Shown: positions 8,849 through 17,730, numbered from the stretch's first letter. The stretch is 64,000 nt of DNA from CALAED01 sp035765195 (GCA_035765195.1 DASTYC010000007.1:1-64000), one strand, 5' to 3'. Notes: generated by a model from the sequence alone, not told the origin. Translations and numbers: made by a program.

Positions 8849-9760
8849 TCAGGAGACCTCGGTCGGCACTCCCGTCGCGAGGTCTCGCAGGTAGCGCCGG
8901 AGCGACACGGGTTCGCGGCCGAGGATGGTCCGCAGGACGAGGCTGTTCCCCGGCAGGTCGTGTTCGTCGTAGTAGGCGAACATCTCGGCCATCCGCTCGA
9001 GCTGCCACGCGTCGAACGGCAGCCGCGACGCCTCGGCCCACGCCTCGAAGCCGGGCTCGGTGGCCTCGATCTCGCGGTCGAGCGCCTCGCTCATGAGCGC
9101 GACGATGTCGTCGCGGTCCGCCATGCCGGCGCACAGCTCGAACGCGCCGTAGCCGAGCCGGTCCTCGGTCAGCGCGATCGCCGCGACCTCGGCGACGTCG
9201 CGGTAGTCCACCCAGCCGATCTGCACCCGCCTGGCGAACGGCTCGCCGAACGTGCCGCTGCTGAGGATCGTCCGCCAAAGCCGGCCGAGGTTCTGGTGGA
9301 ACCGCGCGGGCTGCAAGATCGTGAACCGCATCCCGGAGGCGAACAGCGCCCGCTCGACCGGCAGCTTCGACGCGTGGTTCCACAGCCCGTTGCCCGGGTG
9401 GATCACGCCGGAGAACACAAAGGTCCGCACTCCGGCGACCGCGGCCGCCGCCACCATCGTCAGGCCGTACCGCGTCTCGTCGGGATGGAAGGCGGGCCCG
9501 ATATGGAACACGCCGTCGGCGCCCCGCGCCGCCGCCTCGAGGCTGCCGGGGTCACCGAGATCGCCGACCGCGATCTCGGCGGCGCCGCGCGCCCGCACCG
9601 ACTCGGCGCGCCGCTCGTCCCGCACCAGCCCGCGCACGCGTACGCCACGCCGCGCCAGCGCGGGCACCACGAGGCCCGCCAGCCGGCCGGTGGCGCCCAC
9701 GACCAGCACGGTCGGGCCCGGCCGGGACACGCCGCCGCCCCTCGCCGCGGGATCATCCAT
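8849..9760 (-). CDS. NmrA-like NAD(P)-binding oxidoreductase (atypical SDR)
   Basis: The 303-aa protein has a nucleotide-binding turn near its N-terminus (VLVVGATGRLAGLVVPAL; GxTGxxG form) followed by the atypical short-chain dehydrogenase pattern: VRGLVRDERR, FSGVIHPG and FTILQPARFHQNL. There is no classical YxxxK active site, which fits the NmrA/HSCARG group that acts as NAD(P)-sensing or quinone-reducing proteins. The ATG at 9760 has only a weak ribosome site, and a GTG 11 codons inside is also possible. It diverges from an LLM oxidoreductase with only 33 bp between the starts. Confidence 0.87.
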   Translation of the reverse strand: MDDPAARGGGVSRPGPTVLVVGATGRLAGLVVPALARRGVRVRGLVRDERRAESVRARGAAEIAVGDLGDPGSLEAAARGADGVFHIGPAFHPDETRYGLTMVAAAAVAGVRTFVFSGVIHPGNGLWNHASKLPVERALFASGMRFTILQPARFHQNLGRLWRTILSSGTFGEPFARRVQIGWVDYRDVAEVAAIALTEDRLGYGAFELCAGMADRDDIVALMSEALDREIEATEPGFEAWAEASRLPFDAWQLERMAEMFAYYDEHDLPGNSLVLRTILGREPVSLRRYLRDLATGVPTEVS

Positions 9761-9793
9761 GGCGCCACCGTATGCGCCTTATAGCCTGGCCGA

Positions 9794-10669
9794 GTGCGGA
9801 TAGGGGTGAACGTACCGAATTTCGGGCCCGGCACCGATCCCGACGTCCTGCTGCGATGGGCGCGGACGACGGAGGGGCTCGGCTTCGACCTGCTGATGGT
9901 CTCCGATCACGTCGCGGTGACGCCGGACGTCGCCGCCCAGTACCCCGCGCCGTTCTACGAGCCCTTCACCACACTCGCCTGGCTGGCCGGCGTCACCGAC
10001 CGGATCCGGCTCGGCACCACGGTGCTGATCCTCCCCTACCGGCATCCGCTGCTGACCGCCCGGATGGCCGCCAACCTCAACCGGCTGAGCGGGGAACGGC
10101 TGGTCCTCGGCGTGGGCGTCGGCTGGGCGCGGCAGGAGTTCGACGCCCTCGGGGTCGCCTTCGAGCGGCGCGGAGCGCTGACCGACGACCACCTCCGCAC
10201 GATCCGCAGCGCCTGGGACGACGCCGCCGCGGACTACCGCGCCGGGCGGATACCCATCTGGGTGGGCGGCAACAGCGACGCCGGGCTGCGCCGGGCCGTA
10301 CGGCTGGGCGACGCGTGGCATCCGCTGCGTCTCAGCCACACCCGCCTGTGCGAGGCGCTGGACCGGATGAAGGTCATCGCGGCCGAGGAGCGGCGGCCGG
10401 TGCCCGCCCTGGCCCCGCGCATCGCGCTGCGGCTGACCGGCGCACCCATCACCGACGGTGCGCGGCTCGCCGGCGAAGGCACCGTCGACCAGGTGATCGA
10501 CGACCTCGAACGGCTCCGCCGGCTCGGCGCCGAGACCGTCGTGCTCGACCCCTTCAACGGCGACCCGGACGAGACCCGCCATCCGGAGGCGGCGTGGCAG
10601 GCGCTCGCGACCGTGGCCGACCGCTGGAAGTCCGCCGCCACCCCACAAAGCCGAATGGAGCAGCCGTGA
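9794..10669 (+). CDS. LLM-class F420-dependent oxidoreductase
   Basis: This 291-aa protein has the bacterial luciferase-like (TIM-barrel) fold: RIGVNVPNFGPG at the N-terminus, TDRIRLGTTVLILPYRHPLL, LSGERLVLGVGVGW and a PIWVGGNSD segment. This is the layout of the F420-dependent LLM group that reduces or oxidises small substrates with coenzyme F420. The GTG start has no clear ribosome site but has TATAGC about 9 nt upstream, so a leaderless transcript is likely. Its stop overlaps the next start (GTGA), so it is translationally coupled to the deaminase. Confidence 0.9.
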   Translation: MRIGVNVPNFGPGTDPDVLLRWARTTEGLGFDLLMVSDHVAVTPDVAAQYPAPFYEPFTTLAWLAGVTDRIRLGTTVLILPYRHPLLTARMAANLNRLSGERLVLGVGVGWARQEFDALGVAFERRGALTDDHLRTIRSAWDDAAADYRAGRIPIWVGGNSDAGLRRAVRLGDAWHPLRLSHTRLCEALDRMKVIAAEERRPVPALAPRIALRLTGAPITDGARLAGEGTVDQVIDDLERLRRLGAETVVLDPFNGDPDETRHPEAAWQALATVADRWKSAATPQSRMEQP

Positions 10670-11097
10670 CACCCGATGACGAACGCTTCCTGCGCCGGGC
10701 CCTCGAACTCGCCGCCGCGGCGCGCGCCGGGGGTGAGGCTCCGTTCGGGTCGCTGCTGGTGGGCCCCGACGGGAGCGTGCTGGCCGAAGAGCGCAACACG
10801 GTGCTCGCGGACGCCGACATCAGCGCCCATCCGGAGCTGAAGCTGGCCAAGTGGGCTGCCCGCGAGCTCGATCCGATCACCGCGGCCGCCACCACGATGT
10901 ACACCAGCTGTCAGCCGTGCGGCATGTGCACGGGCGCGATCCAGCGCTCCGGGCTGGGCCGCGTCGTGTTCGCGTTGTCCACCGAGCAGCTGAACGGCCT
11001 CAAGCCGCCGGGCGCCGACTGGCCCGTCGTGCCGCACGAAGGCCCGGCTCTGTACGACGAGGCACGCGCTCCGGTCGAGGGCTACTACACCTCCTGA
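10666..11097 (+). CDS. nucleoside/cytidine-type deaminase
   Basis: The 143-aa protein is a zinc-dependent CDA-fold deaminase. The zinc ligands are visible as H-P-E in ISAHPELKLAKWA and as PCGMC in CQPCGMCTGAI. The usual form of the first motif is H/C-A-E, so the proline is a variation, though the His ligand and the proton-shuttling Glu are kept. Its likely substrate is a purine or related amine (guanine or tRNA-adenosine deaminase group), which cannot be settled here. It starts with GTG overlapping the stop of the F420 oxidoreductase by 4 nt, with GGAG in front. Confidence 0.87.
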   Translation: MTPDDERFLRRALELAAAARAGGEAPFGSLLVGPDGSVLAEERNTVLADADISAHPELKLAKWAARELDPITAAATTMYTSCQPCGMCTGAIQRSGLGRVVFALSTEQLNGLKPPGADWPVVPHEGPALYDEARAPVEGYYTS

Positions 11098-11108
11098 CCT
11101 CCGCCCGG

Positions 11109-12353
11109 TCAGTTCGGGCAGCCGGAGGAACCGGTGGGCTCGCCGTACTTGACCGAGGTGAGCAGGACCGGGGTCGTCGCCGGATGGCGCCGCCCGGCGG
11201 CCGGGGACTGCGCGGTGACCACCCAGTTGCGGTCGACGAGCTGCATCCGCGCCCGCCCCGAGCCGTCGCGCGACCGCAGGTCGGTGAAACCGGCCGCCCG
11301 CAGCCGATCCTGCGCCGCCTGCAGGTCCATGCAGACGACCCTCGGCACGACGCCCCGCTCCACCGGACCGGCGGCAGCGCCGGCGGCGTCGCTCGGCTTG
11401 GTCACCTTCAGCGTCACCGTCGACGTTACGGGGGCGCGCATGCCGGCCGATGGCGACTGCCCTCGTACGACCCAGTTGCGGGGGTTGAGGACGACCCGTC
11501 CCTCGCTGGTCGCGTCGACGGCCTTGACGTTGACGAAGCCGGCCGCGTCGAGCTTCGCCTGGGCGTCCACCAGGCGCTCGCCCACCACGTCGGGCGCGGT
11601 CAACGCCTCCGACGCCGACGCCGAGGCGGCGGCGGACGGCGTGGTGACCGGCCGTGCCGCCGTCGCCGAGCCCCCGCTGTCATCGCGGTCCCAGATGAGG
11701 AACGCGAAGACGAGCACGAGGACGGTGACCGCCAAGATCACTCGGCGGCGGGAAGAGCCGCCTCGTCCGGGCCGCGGGCCGCCGGGCGTCCTCGTCCCGC
11801 CGCCGGCCGAGCGGACGGAGACGTCGCCGAAGGCGGCGCGGGCCTTCACGCGGATCCGCGGGGTCCCCGGCAGCGGCCGGACCGAGGCCAGCTCGAGTTG
11901 CCTGTTGCCGAACAGATCGAACCCGCTCAGCTCGACGTCCACCCCGTCGGGCACGTCCAAGGCGATGTCGCCGAAGAGGCCCCACGCGTTGATCTCAACG
12001 GTCTCCTCGGCGCAGCAGGCCGAGCCCAGGTCGAGGTGAACGTCGCCCAAGATGCCGAGGACCCGCAGCCGGCCGGGGAGTCGCCAGCGGCCCGCACGGC
12101 GCTGGGCGCCGAGGAACGCGACCACGGTCGAGACCGTGCGGGCGCCGCCGGCGGGAAAACCGTCCACCCCCGCCATGGCCCGCGTCAGATCGTGGTTGTT
12201 TTCGGCCGCCAATACCGCGTCGACGCGGTCGCCGAATTCGTCTAATGTCAGCCGGCCGCGAGCGACCTCTTCGCGCAACGATGCCAGGGCGGCATCGCGA
12301 TCGGCTTGACTGGGTTCGCGCGCGAGTTGATCAGGTTGAGGCTCGATCTCCAT
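11109..12353 (-). CDS. DUF1707 membrane protein with two extracellular PASTA domains
   Basis: The 414-aa protein starts with a DUF1707 domain (about residues 14-66; QADRDAALASLREEVARGRL, TLDEFGDRVDAVLAA). A beta-rich segment follows (about 75-185, with LRVLGILGDVHLDLG and WGLFGDIALDVP) like the LiaF/DUF2154 cell-wall-stress fold. Then come a transmembrane helix at about 204-222 (RRRVILAVTVLVLVFAFLIW) and two PASTA-like repeats (about 250-318 and 335-404). PASTA domains bind peptidoglycan fragments or beta-lactams in PknB kinases and penicillin-binding proteins. Here they sit outside a cytoplasmic DUF1707/LiaF-like part without a kinase, so the protein may report cell-wall state. The ATG at 12353 has a weak GGGGTGG ribosome site. 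Confidence 0.88.
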   Translation of the reverse strand: MEIEPQPDQLAREPSQADRDAALASLREEVARGRLTLDEFGDRVDAVLAAENNHDLTRAMAGVDGFPAGGARTVSTVVAFLGAQRRAGRWRLPGRLRVLGILGDVHLDLGSACCAEETVEINAWGLFGDIALDVPDGVDVELSGFDLFGNRQLELASVRPLPGTPRIRVKARAAFGDVSVRSAGGGTRTPGGPRPGRGGSSRRRVILAVTVLVLVFAFLIWDRDDSGGSATAARPVTTPSAAASASASEALTAPDVVGERLVDAQAKLDAAGFVNVKAVDATSEGRVVLNPRNWVVRGQSPSAGMRAPVTSTVTLKVTKPSDAAGAAAGPVERGVVPRVVCMDLQAAQDRLRAAGFTDLRSRDGSGRARMQLVDRNWVVTAQSPAAGRRHPATTPVLLTSVKYGEPTGSSGCPN

Positions 12354-12563
12354 AAGCCACCCCAGATTTGGCCGTTGCCGAAGTATATCCAGTGGTGAAG
12401 CGGCACGCCACGGCCGGTCCCCGAGATTCGCGGAACGGAATTGCGCAATGGCGTTAATGCACGATCGATTAAGAAATGCGTCGCCCGGGGCCGCGTATGA
12501 AAATATTTCGGCGTCAGATTAAAGCCCGCCGAAACGAATAGGTGGGCCGTGCCCTTTGCGGGC

Positions 12564-14177
12564 CTACCGGAACAGGAGCCGGGTCATCACGTCATCGACC
12601 ACGCCGCGCGGATCTGCGGCCGGGGTCGTCGCCCGCCAGCCGATGACGCCGTCGGGCCGGATGACGACGGCCCCGCCGGGCTCGATGCCGAAGGCCGCCG
12701 CGAACCCGTCGTCCGCGTCGGTCAGCGGGCCGTCGGCGGCGACGCGGTGGGCGGCCAACGGGACGCCCCGGGCGGCGGCCACCGAGCCGGCGGCCTCGCA
12801 CCACGCGTGGCCGTCCGCGCCGGCCAGCAAGACGAATCCGGTCCCGATGAGGTCGTGCGTCGAGATCGACGCGCCGTCCCGGAGGAGCGGGACGTGCGGC
12901 GCCCGGCTCCCGGGCCGCCCGGTCGGGTGACGCGGATCATCCACGACGGCGTCCCGCGGCGGGTCGACGACCCCCGGCGACCGGTAGACGGCGCCCAGCT
13001 CGATGGCGGCGTCGTCGATCGGGTCCATCAGGTCGTCCTTGGGCAGGGTGGAGTCCACCCGCAGGACGTAGCGCGTGTACGCCTGCTCGACGGTCAGGCC
13101 GCACACCGGCCTGCGTTCCGGGTCGTAGGTGTCCAGCAGGCCCGGGCCCGCCGCGCCGCTGTGCACCATGGCCAGCTTCCACGCGAGGTTGTACGCGTCC
13201 GCGATGCCGGTGTTGCCGCCGAACCCGCCGGTCGGCGGCATGACGTGCGCGGCGTCCCCGGCGAGGAAGACACGCCCGTCGCGGAACCGCGAGGCGCACG
13301 CGGCGGCGGCGCTCCACCGCTGCACGTTCTCGACCTCCACCCGAAAGCCGGGCTTGGCGCCGAGCGCCGTGCGGACGAGTTCGGCGCACCGGGCCGCGCC
13401 GATGTCCTCCCCGACGTTCTTGTCGCGCGAACCGTCGGGGTTGATGGTGGCGAAGACGGCGAGAAATCCCGAGTCACCGGTGATCGAGAACCGGAAGAAC
13501 CCCAGGAGCTCGGGATGGTTGACGTACACCACGCTGAGGTTGCGGTCGCCCAGCAGCTCACGGACATCGGCCTTGAAGTAGATGGTGACGCAGTCGGCGA
13601 AGGCGCCGCGGCCGGCCATGTCGATGCCCAGCCGCGCACGCACGGAGCTGTGCGCGCCGTCGGCCGCGACCAGATAATCAGCGCGCACGGTCCGTTCGGC
13701 GCCGGTGTCCCGTGACCGCACGAACGCGGTCACGCCCTCGTCGTCTTGCTCGAAGCCGACGAGTTCGGTGGCGTAGTGGTGCTCGGCCCCGAGCTCGCGG
13801 GCGCGATCACGCAGGAGGGGCTCCAGGCCGACCTGGGTGATGAACAGCCGCGAGGTCGGGCTCAGCCCCTCGACCCCGTCGTTGTACGACCGGTAGAAGT
13901 ACTGCAGTTCCTTGCCGCCCAGGCTCTCCACGGCGATGATCGCGCCGTTTTGGACGAACTCCCGCTCCGCGGCGGCGTCGACGGTCTCCTGCATGCCGAC
14001 GCTGCGCAGGATCTCCATGGTCCCTTGGTGGAACGAGGCCGCCCGGGGATGTACCGCGGTCCCCCGATGCCGCTCGATCAGCACGTGCGGCACGCCGCGC
14101 GCCGCGAGGAGAAGCGAGGTGGACAGGCCGACGAGGCTGCCGCCGACGACGAGAACCGGGACCTGATGATCGGACAT
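12564..14177 (-). CDS. FAD-dependent aromatic monooxygenase
   Basis: This 537-aa protein belongs to the class A flavoprotein hydroxylases (PheA/TfdB/RdmE group). It shows the dinucleotide-binding turn VLVVGGSLVGLSTSLLLAAR at the N-terminus, the DG motif ADGAHSSVRARLGIDM and the second FAD motif GDAAHVMPPTGGFGGNTG. A thioredoxin-like C-terminal third follows, ending DGVIGWRAT. Enzymes of this group hydroxylate phenols, polyketide aromatics or anthracycline-type rings using NADPH and O2. The ATG at 14177 has GGAG 7 nt upstream; the frame is open for another 36 codons but lacks a signal for translation there. The gene stands alone between the ligase and the PASTA protein, so its pathway is not shown. 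Confidence 0.9.
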   Translation of the reverse strand: MSDHQVPVLVVGGSLVGLSTSLLLAARGVPHVLIERHRGTAVHPRAASFHQGTMEILRSVGMQETVDAAAEREFVQNGAIIAVESLGGKELQYFYRSYNDGVEGLSPTSRLFITQVGLEPLLRDRARELGAEHHYATELVGFEQDDEGVTAFVRSRDTGAERTVRADYLVAADGAHSSVRARLGIDMAGRGAFADCVTIYFKADVRELLGDRNLSVVYVNHPELLGFFRFSITGDSGFLAVFATINPDGSRDKNVGEDIGAARCAELVRTALGAKPGFRVEVENVQRWSAAAACASRFRDGRVFLAGDAAHVMPPTGGFGGNTGIADAYNLAWKLAMVHSGAAGPGLLDTYDPERRPVCGLTVEQAYTRYVLRVDSTLPKDDLMDPIDDAAIELGAVYRSPGVVDPPRDAVVDDPRHPTGRPGSRAPHVPLLRDGASISTHDLIGTGFVLLAGADGHAWCEAAGSVAAARGVPLAAHRVAADGPLTDADDGFAAAFGIEPGGAVVIRPDGVIGWRATTPAADPRGVVDDVMTRLLFR

Positions 14178-14285
14178 CGGCTTCTCCTTCGGTCGAGCGC
14201 CGGATGGGCCGCCCCCAGCGATGTGCCGCAGCGTACAACCACCGCCATAACCTGCGAAGAGGACATCCGTCGTACGGAATATCAA

Positions 14286-15257
14286 TCACAACCAGGGTTC
14301 ATCGGACCCTAGACGGACGTTCTCGGCGTGCTTGTCCGGGCGCAGCCCGCGCCAGGAGGGGTGGCGCAGGTAGCCGTCGGGCGTCCATTGGAGGTAGGCG
14401 ACCTCGCCGACGAGATCGGGGTCGACCCAGCGGGCGGCGCGGGAGACCTCCGGGGGGACGTCGGTGTCGAACGGGGTGGCCGGGCGGGCCAGCGGGGCGA
14501 GCCGGGCGGCCAGGTCGGCCAGCATCGCCTCGGTGAAACCGGTGCCGACGTTGCCGATGTAGACCAGGCCGTGGTCGTCGAAGACGCCCAGCAGCAACGA
14601 GCCGATCATGTTGCGGCGGCGGCCGCCGCCCGGGGTCCAGCCGCCGATGACGACGTCGTGGTGCCGGACGTTCTTGATCTTGATCCAGTCGCGGCGCCTG
14701 CCCGGGTGGTAGCGCGACCGCAGCGGCTTGCCGACGATGCCTTCCAGGCCCTGCTCGATGCTCGCGCCGTGCACGGCGGCGGCGGCGCCGGCCCACCAGG
14801 GCGGCGTGTGCACCGGGCCGGCGCCGAGCCCGAGCGCTTCGAGCCGGGCGCGCCGCCGCACGTACGGCTCCGCCAGCAGCGACTCACCCTCGACATGCAG
14901 CACGTCGAACACGTAGTAGCAGATCGGGACCGCCGCCAGCAGCCGGCCGCTGGGACGGCGGACGTGCATGCGGGCCTGGAGCCGGCCGAAGTCGGGCCGG
15001 CCGTCGGCGAAGGCGACGATCTCGCCGTCCAGCACCGCCGGAGCGCCGACCATGTCGCCCAGCGCGGCCAACTCGGGATAGGAACCGGTCATGTCCTTGT
15101 CGTTGCGCGACATCAACCGCACGCCGCTTGGCCGCACGTAGGCGACCGTCCGGACGCCGTCCCACTTCAGCTCCCACCCGTACCGATCGGCGTCGTCAGG
15201 CAGATCGCGCCGCAGCGACGCCAGCATCGGCCGGATCAGCCGCGGCAGCTCAGCCAC
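14286..15257 (-). CDS. ATP-dependent DNA ligase (LigC/LigD ligase-domain type)
   Basis: The 323-aa protein carries all nucleotidyltransferase motifs of an ATP-dependent ligase: motif I ELKWDGVR with the adenylated lysine at residue 31, FDVLHVEGE (motif III), GLEGIVGK (motif IV) and RDWIKIKN (motif V). A C-terminal OB-fold ending in LRPDKHAENVRL follows. It has no polymerase or nuclease domain, so it is a stand-alone repair ligase of the kind that acts in non-homologous end joining or base excision repair. The GTG at 15257 is preceded by GGGGAG. No ku gene is visible. The small DUF6504-like gene lies just upstream in the same direction. Confidence 0.93.
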   Translation of the reverse strand: MAELPRLIRPMLASLRRDLPDDADRYGWELKWDGVRTVAYVRPSGVRLMSRNDKDMTGSYPELAALGDMVGAPAVLDGEIVAFADGRPDFGRLQARMHVRRPSGRLLAAVPICYYVFDVLHVEGESLLAEPYVRRRARLEALGLGAGPVHTPPWWAGAAAAVHGASIEQGLEGIVGKPLRSRYHPGRRRDWIKIKNVRHHDVVIGGWTPGGGRRRNMIGSLLLGVFDDHGLVYIGNVGTGFTEAMLADLAARLAPLARPATPFDTDVPPEVSRAARWVDPDLVGEVAYLQWTPDGYLRHPSWRGLRPDKHAENVRLGSDEPWL

Positions 15258-15326
15258 CGCTCGGCTCCCCCGCCGGCACCGGGCGGCGGCCCATCGCGGC
15301 AGGCATCGTGACCGTCATCTCGACCG

Positions 15327-15614
15327 TCAATCCAGGACGCCGATGAGGCGCCAGATCATCGTGGCGTCGTCACGGGCGAGCTCTACCCGGCCGGTCCCCT
15401 GCTCGCTGGTGGCGTGCAGCACGAAATGCCGGACCGACGCGGGCGCGCCGGGCGCCAGTGCCTCGAGATCGCGCCACCACTCCTCGCTCGTGACCCATTG
15501 CTCGACCACATCCCCGCCCGCATAGCGGCGCCCACGCCAGGTCCAGGCGGTGGGACGGCCGTGGCCGCCGGTGGCCACCTCGGTGATTCGCTCGTTGTAC
15601 GTCGCGCGGAACAT
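15327..15614 (-). CDS. small conserved DUF6504-like protein
   Basis: The 95-aa product (RATYNERITEVATGGHGRPT, then WTWRGRRYAGGDVVEQW) resembles small actinobacterial proteins of the DUF6504 type. Some of these lie beside the SOS mutasome genes dnaE2/imuA/imuB. I rely on the W-R-G-R-x-Y pattern and the size, so the family call is tentative. The start is uncertain: the ATG at 15614 gives the best N-terminus, and in-frame ATGs at 15635 and 15665 exist, none with a strong ribosome site. It lies 70 bp upstream of the DNA ligase on the same strand, which fits a repair role. Confidence 0.55.
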   Translation of the reverse strand: MFRATYNERITEVATGGHGRPTAWTWRGRRYAGGDVVEQWVTSEEWWRDLEALAPGAPASVRHFVLHATSEQGTGRVELARDDATMIWRLIGVLD

Positions 15615-15628
15615 GCCGCCAGTCTGTT

Positions 15629-15642
15629 CGAACATACAAGCG
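15629..15642. promoter_or_regulatory. possible degenerate LexA box
   Basis: cgaacatacaagcg lies 15 bp upstream of the small DUF6504-like gene. One half (cgaac) matches the actinobacterial/Gram-positive SOS box CGAAC-N4-GTTCG exactly; the other half (aagcg) matches only in its last two bases. The site is weak evidence, interesting only because a DNA ligase follows. Confidence 0.25.
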
Positions 15643-15809
15643 AACGCAAGCCCCGGCGGAGACATTCTCGCACGTCACGGACGGTGTGGCTTCCTCACAT
15701 CCCCGCGCGCACAGCCGGTCGGCCCGCCGGTCTCGGCCTGGCGTTCCGCGTATTCGTCTACTCAGGAATGTCTACTTCGAAGTGAACAGGTCACGGTATA
15801 CATTCAGAC

Positions 15810-15826
15810 GGTAACACCGTGTTATC
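15810..15826. promoter_or_regulatory. probable TetR operator
   Basis: ggtaacaccgtgttatc is a 17-bp inverted repeat with 8-bp arms, one mismatch pair and a single central base. It ends 13 bp before the start of the adjacent TetR gene. TetR-family repressors commonly bind such a site in front of their own gene. Confidence 0.6.
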
Positions 15827-15839
15827 AAAGGGAGGGGGC

Positions 15840-16496
15840 ATGCCGCATCCCGAGCCGCGGCCCGAGCCATGGCCGGCACTGCGGCGCGCGGCGCCGCTCC
15901 GGCGATTGCGCCGGGCCGAGCGACGCGCGCAGATCCTCGCCGCGGCCACCCGGGCCTTCGCCCGCACCGGATACGCCGCCACCGGCCTCGATGACGTCGC
16001 CGCCGAGGCCGGCATCACCAAGGTGATCCTCTACCGGCATTTCGAGTCCAAGGCCGACCTGTACCGCGCCGTCCTCGACCGCGCCTGCGGCCGGCTCGCC
16101 GAAACGGTCGGCCAGGACGACTTCATCGCCGACAGCGTGCCGGCGCTGATCCGCGCGGCCGCCGCCGACCCGGACGGATTCCGGCTGCTGTTCCGCTACG
16201 CCGCCCGCGAGCCGGAGTTCCGCGACCAGATGGAGCGGCTCGGCGCCCACAGCGTGGACATCGCGCGCCGACACCTCGCCGATCTGACCCCCGAGCCGGA
16301 CTGGGCGGGGTGGGCCGCGCGACTCGTCCCCACAGTGACGATCGAAGCGGTCATCGCCTGGCTGGACGCCGGCCGGCCCGACCCCGACCAGGCCGCCGCC
16401 CGAATCGGCCAGGCCGTCGACGGGATCATCAACGCCGCCCGGCCACGCCGGCTGACAGCCGCGGGCACCGACCCGGAAAAAATGGGCGAGACGTGA
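15840..16496 (+). CDS. TetR-family transcriptional regulator
   Basis: The 218-aa protein has a TetR N-terminal helix-turn-helix at about residues 25-70 (RRAQILAAATRAFARTGYAA, then LDDVAAEAGITKVILYRHF) and an all-helical ligand-binding C-terminus. The ATG at 15840 follows GGGAGGGGG. A palindrome sits directly upstream, so it probably represses itself. A ten-segment membrane protein follows 136 bp downstream on the same strand and could be its target; the ligand is unknown. Confidence 0.93.
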   Translation: MPHPEPRPEPWPALRRAAPLRRLRRAERRAQILAAATRAFARTGYAATGLDDVAAEAGITKVILYRHFESKADLYRAVLDRACGRLAETVGQDDFIADSVPALIRAAAADPDGFRLLFRYAAREPEFRDQMERLGAHSVDIARRHLADLTPEPDWAGWAARLVPTVTIEAVIAWLDAGRPDPDQAAARIGQAVDGIINAARPRRLTAAGTDPEKMGET

Positions 16497-16632
16497 CGAT
16501 GCGGGGTGTACTACCTTCACATCACAGGCCATGGTGACCGGGGGGTCGTCACGGCCGCCGGCGGCATGCGGGGGACGCCAAGGGTCGCGCGCTGTCGCCA
16601 CCTGCCGATGGGTCCGCGGAAAGGGTCCTCAC

Positions 16633-17730
16633 ATGGTGAGCACATCCGACTCCTTCGTCCAGTCTTCGCCGGCAGACGTCGCCGTCTCGCCGCCTCGTCC
16701 GTCCGCTTCCTATGGCGCCGATCTGGTCACGGTGCTGCTCGGCGTGTGGTTCACGGCCGGGCTGATGCTCGACGCGTGGGCGCACAACAACAAACCGGAG
16801 CTGGAAACCTTCTTCACGCCGTGGCACGCGGTCTTCTACTCGGGGTTCGCGGCCACCGCCGGGTGGATCGCGTGGACGTCCCGCGGCGCGCTGCGGTCGG
16901 GCCCGCGGGCCATTCCGACCGGGTACGCGCCGGCCCTCGTCGCGGTGGCGGGGTTCGCGGTGGCGGGGTTCGGCGACTTCGTCTGGCACACCGCGTTCGG
17001 CATCGAGCAGAGCATCGACATCCTGTTCAGCCCCACCCACCTCGGCCTGGCCACGACGATGCTCGTCATCGTGACGGCGCCGCTGCGATCCGCGCTCGGC
17101 GATCGCTCCCTGCCGCCGGCACCCGGCCTGGTGCGGCTGCTGCCCGCGATCCTCCCGATGGCCTTGGGCGCCGCGCTCGTGTTGTTGTTCCTCCAGTACG
17201 CCAACGCGTTCGACTTCGACAGCGAACGGATCGTCGCCGCGCTGTCCACGGTTGACGAGAGCCTGACGGCCCGGTGGGTCTCCGCGATGGCGGTGACCAA
17301 CCTGGTGCTGATCGTGCCGGTGCTGACCCTCGCCCGCCGCTGGCGGCCGCCGTTCGGCGCCATCACCATCATCTACACGTTCGTCGCCGGGCTCTGCGGC
17401 GCGATCACCAACTTCGAGAGCCCCGAGCTGATCATCGGTCTGGTGGCCGCCGGCGGGTGCGCCGACCTGCTCGCCGGGTGGCTGCGGCCGACGCCGGAAC
17501 GGCTCACCCAGTTCCGGGCGTTCGCCGCGCTGACGCCGCTGGTCACCTGGTCGATCTACATCGCCGCCGCCTATCTCGCCGCTCCGCCCGCGGAGTCCGC
17601 GACAGGTTTCGCCGGGAGTCATCCCGAGGCCCTGATAGAGATCTACACCGGAGCGCCGATCGTCCAGGCGCTCATCGGCCTGCTCGTCGCCATGCTGCTG
17701 GTCCCGCGCCAACAGGCGCGGACGCCATAG
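16633..17730 (+). CDS. polytopic membrane protein of unknown function
   Basis: The 365-aa protein has about 9-10 hydrophobic helices and no domain I can name. Conserved-looking polar residues lie at membrane borders: DAWAHNNKPELETFFTPWHA, FGDFVWHTAFGIEQS and SPTHLGL. The spread of His, Asp and Glu across these segments could bind a metal or haem, which is an inference only. I chose the ATG at 16633 (MVSTSDSF), with AAGGG about 9 nt upstream; the frame stays open to 16531. It follows the TetR gene and may be under its control. Confidence 0.75.
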   Translation: MVSTSDSFVQSSPADVAVSPPRPSASYGADLVTVLLGVWFTAGLMLDAWAHNNKPELETFFTPWHAVFYSGFAATAGWIAWTSRGALRSGPRAIPTGYAPALVAVAGFAVAGFGDFVWHTAFGIEQSIDILFSPTHLGLATTMLVIVTAPLRSALGDRSLPPAPGLVRLLPAILPMALGAALVLLFLQYANAFDFDSERIVAALSTVDESLTARWVSAMAVTNLVLIVPVLTLARRWRPPFGAITIIYTFVAGLCGAITNFESPELIIGLVAAGGCADLLAGWLRPTPERLTQFRAFAALTPLVTWSIYIAAAYLAAPPAESATGFAGSHPEALIEIYTGAPIVQALIGLLVAMLLVPRQQARTP

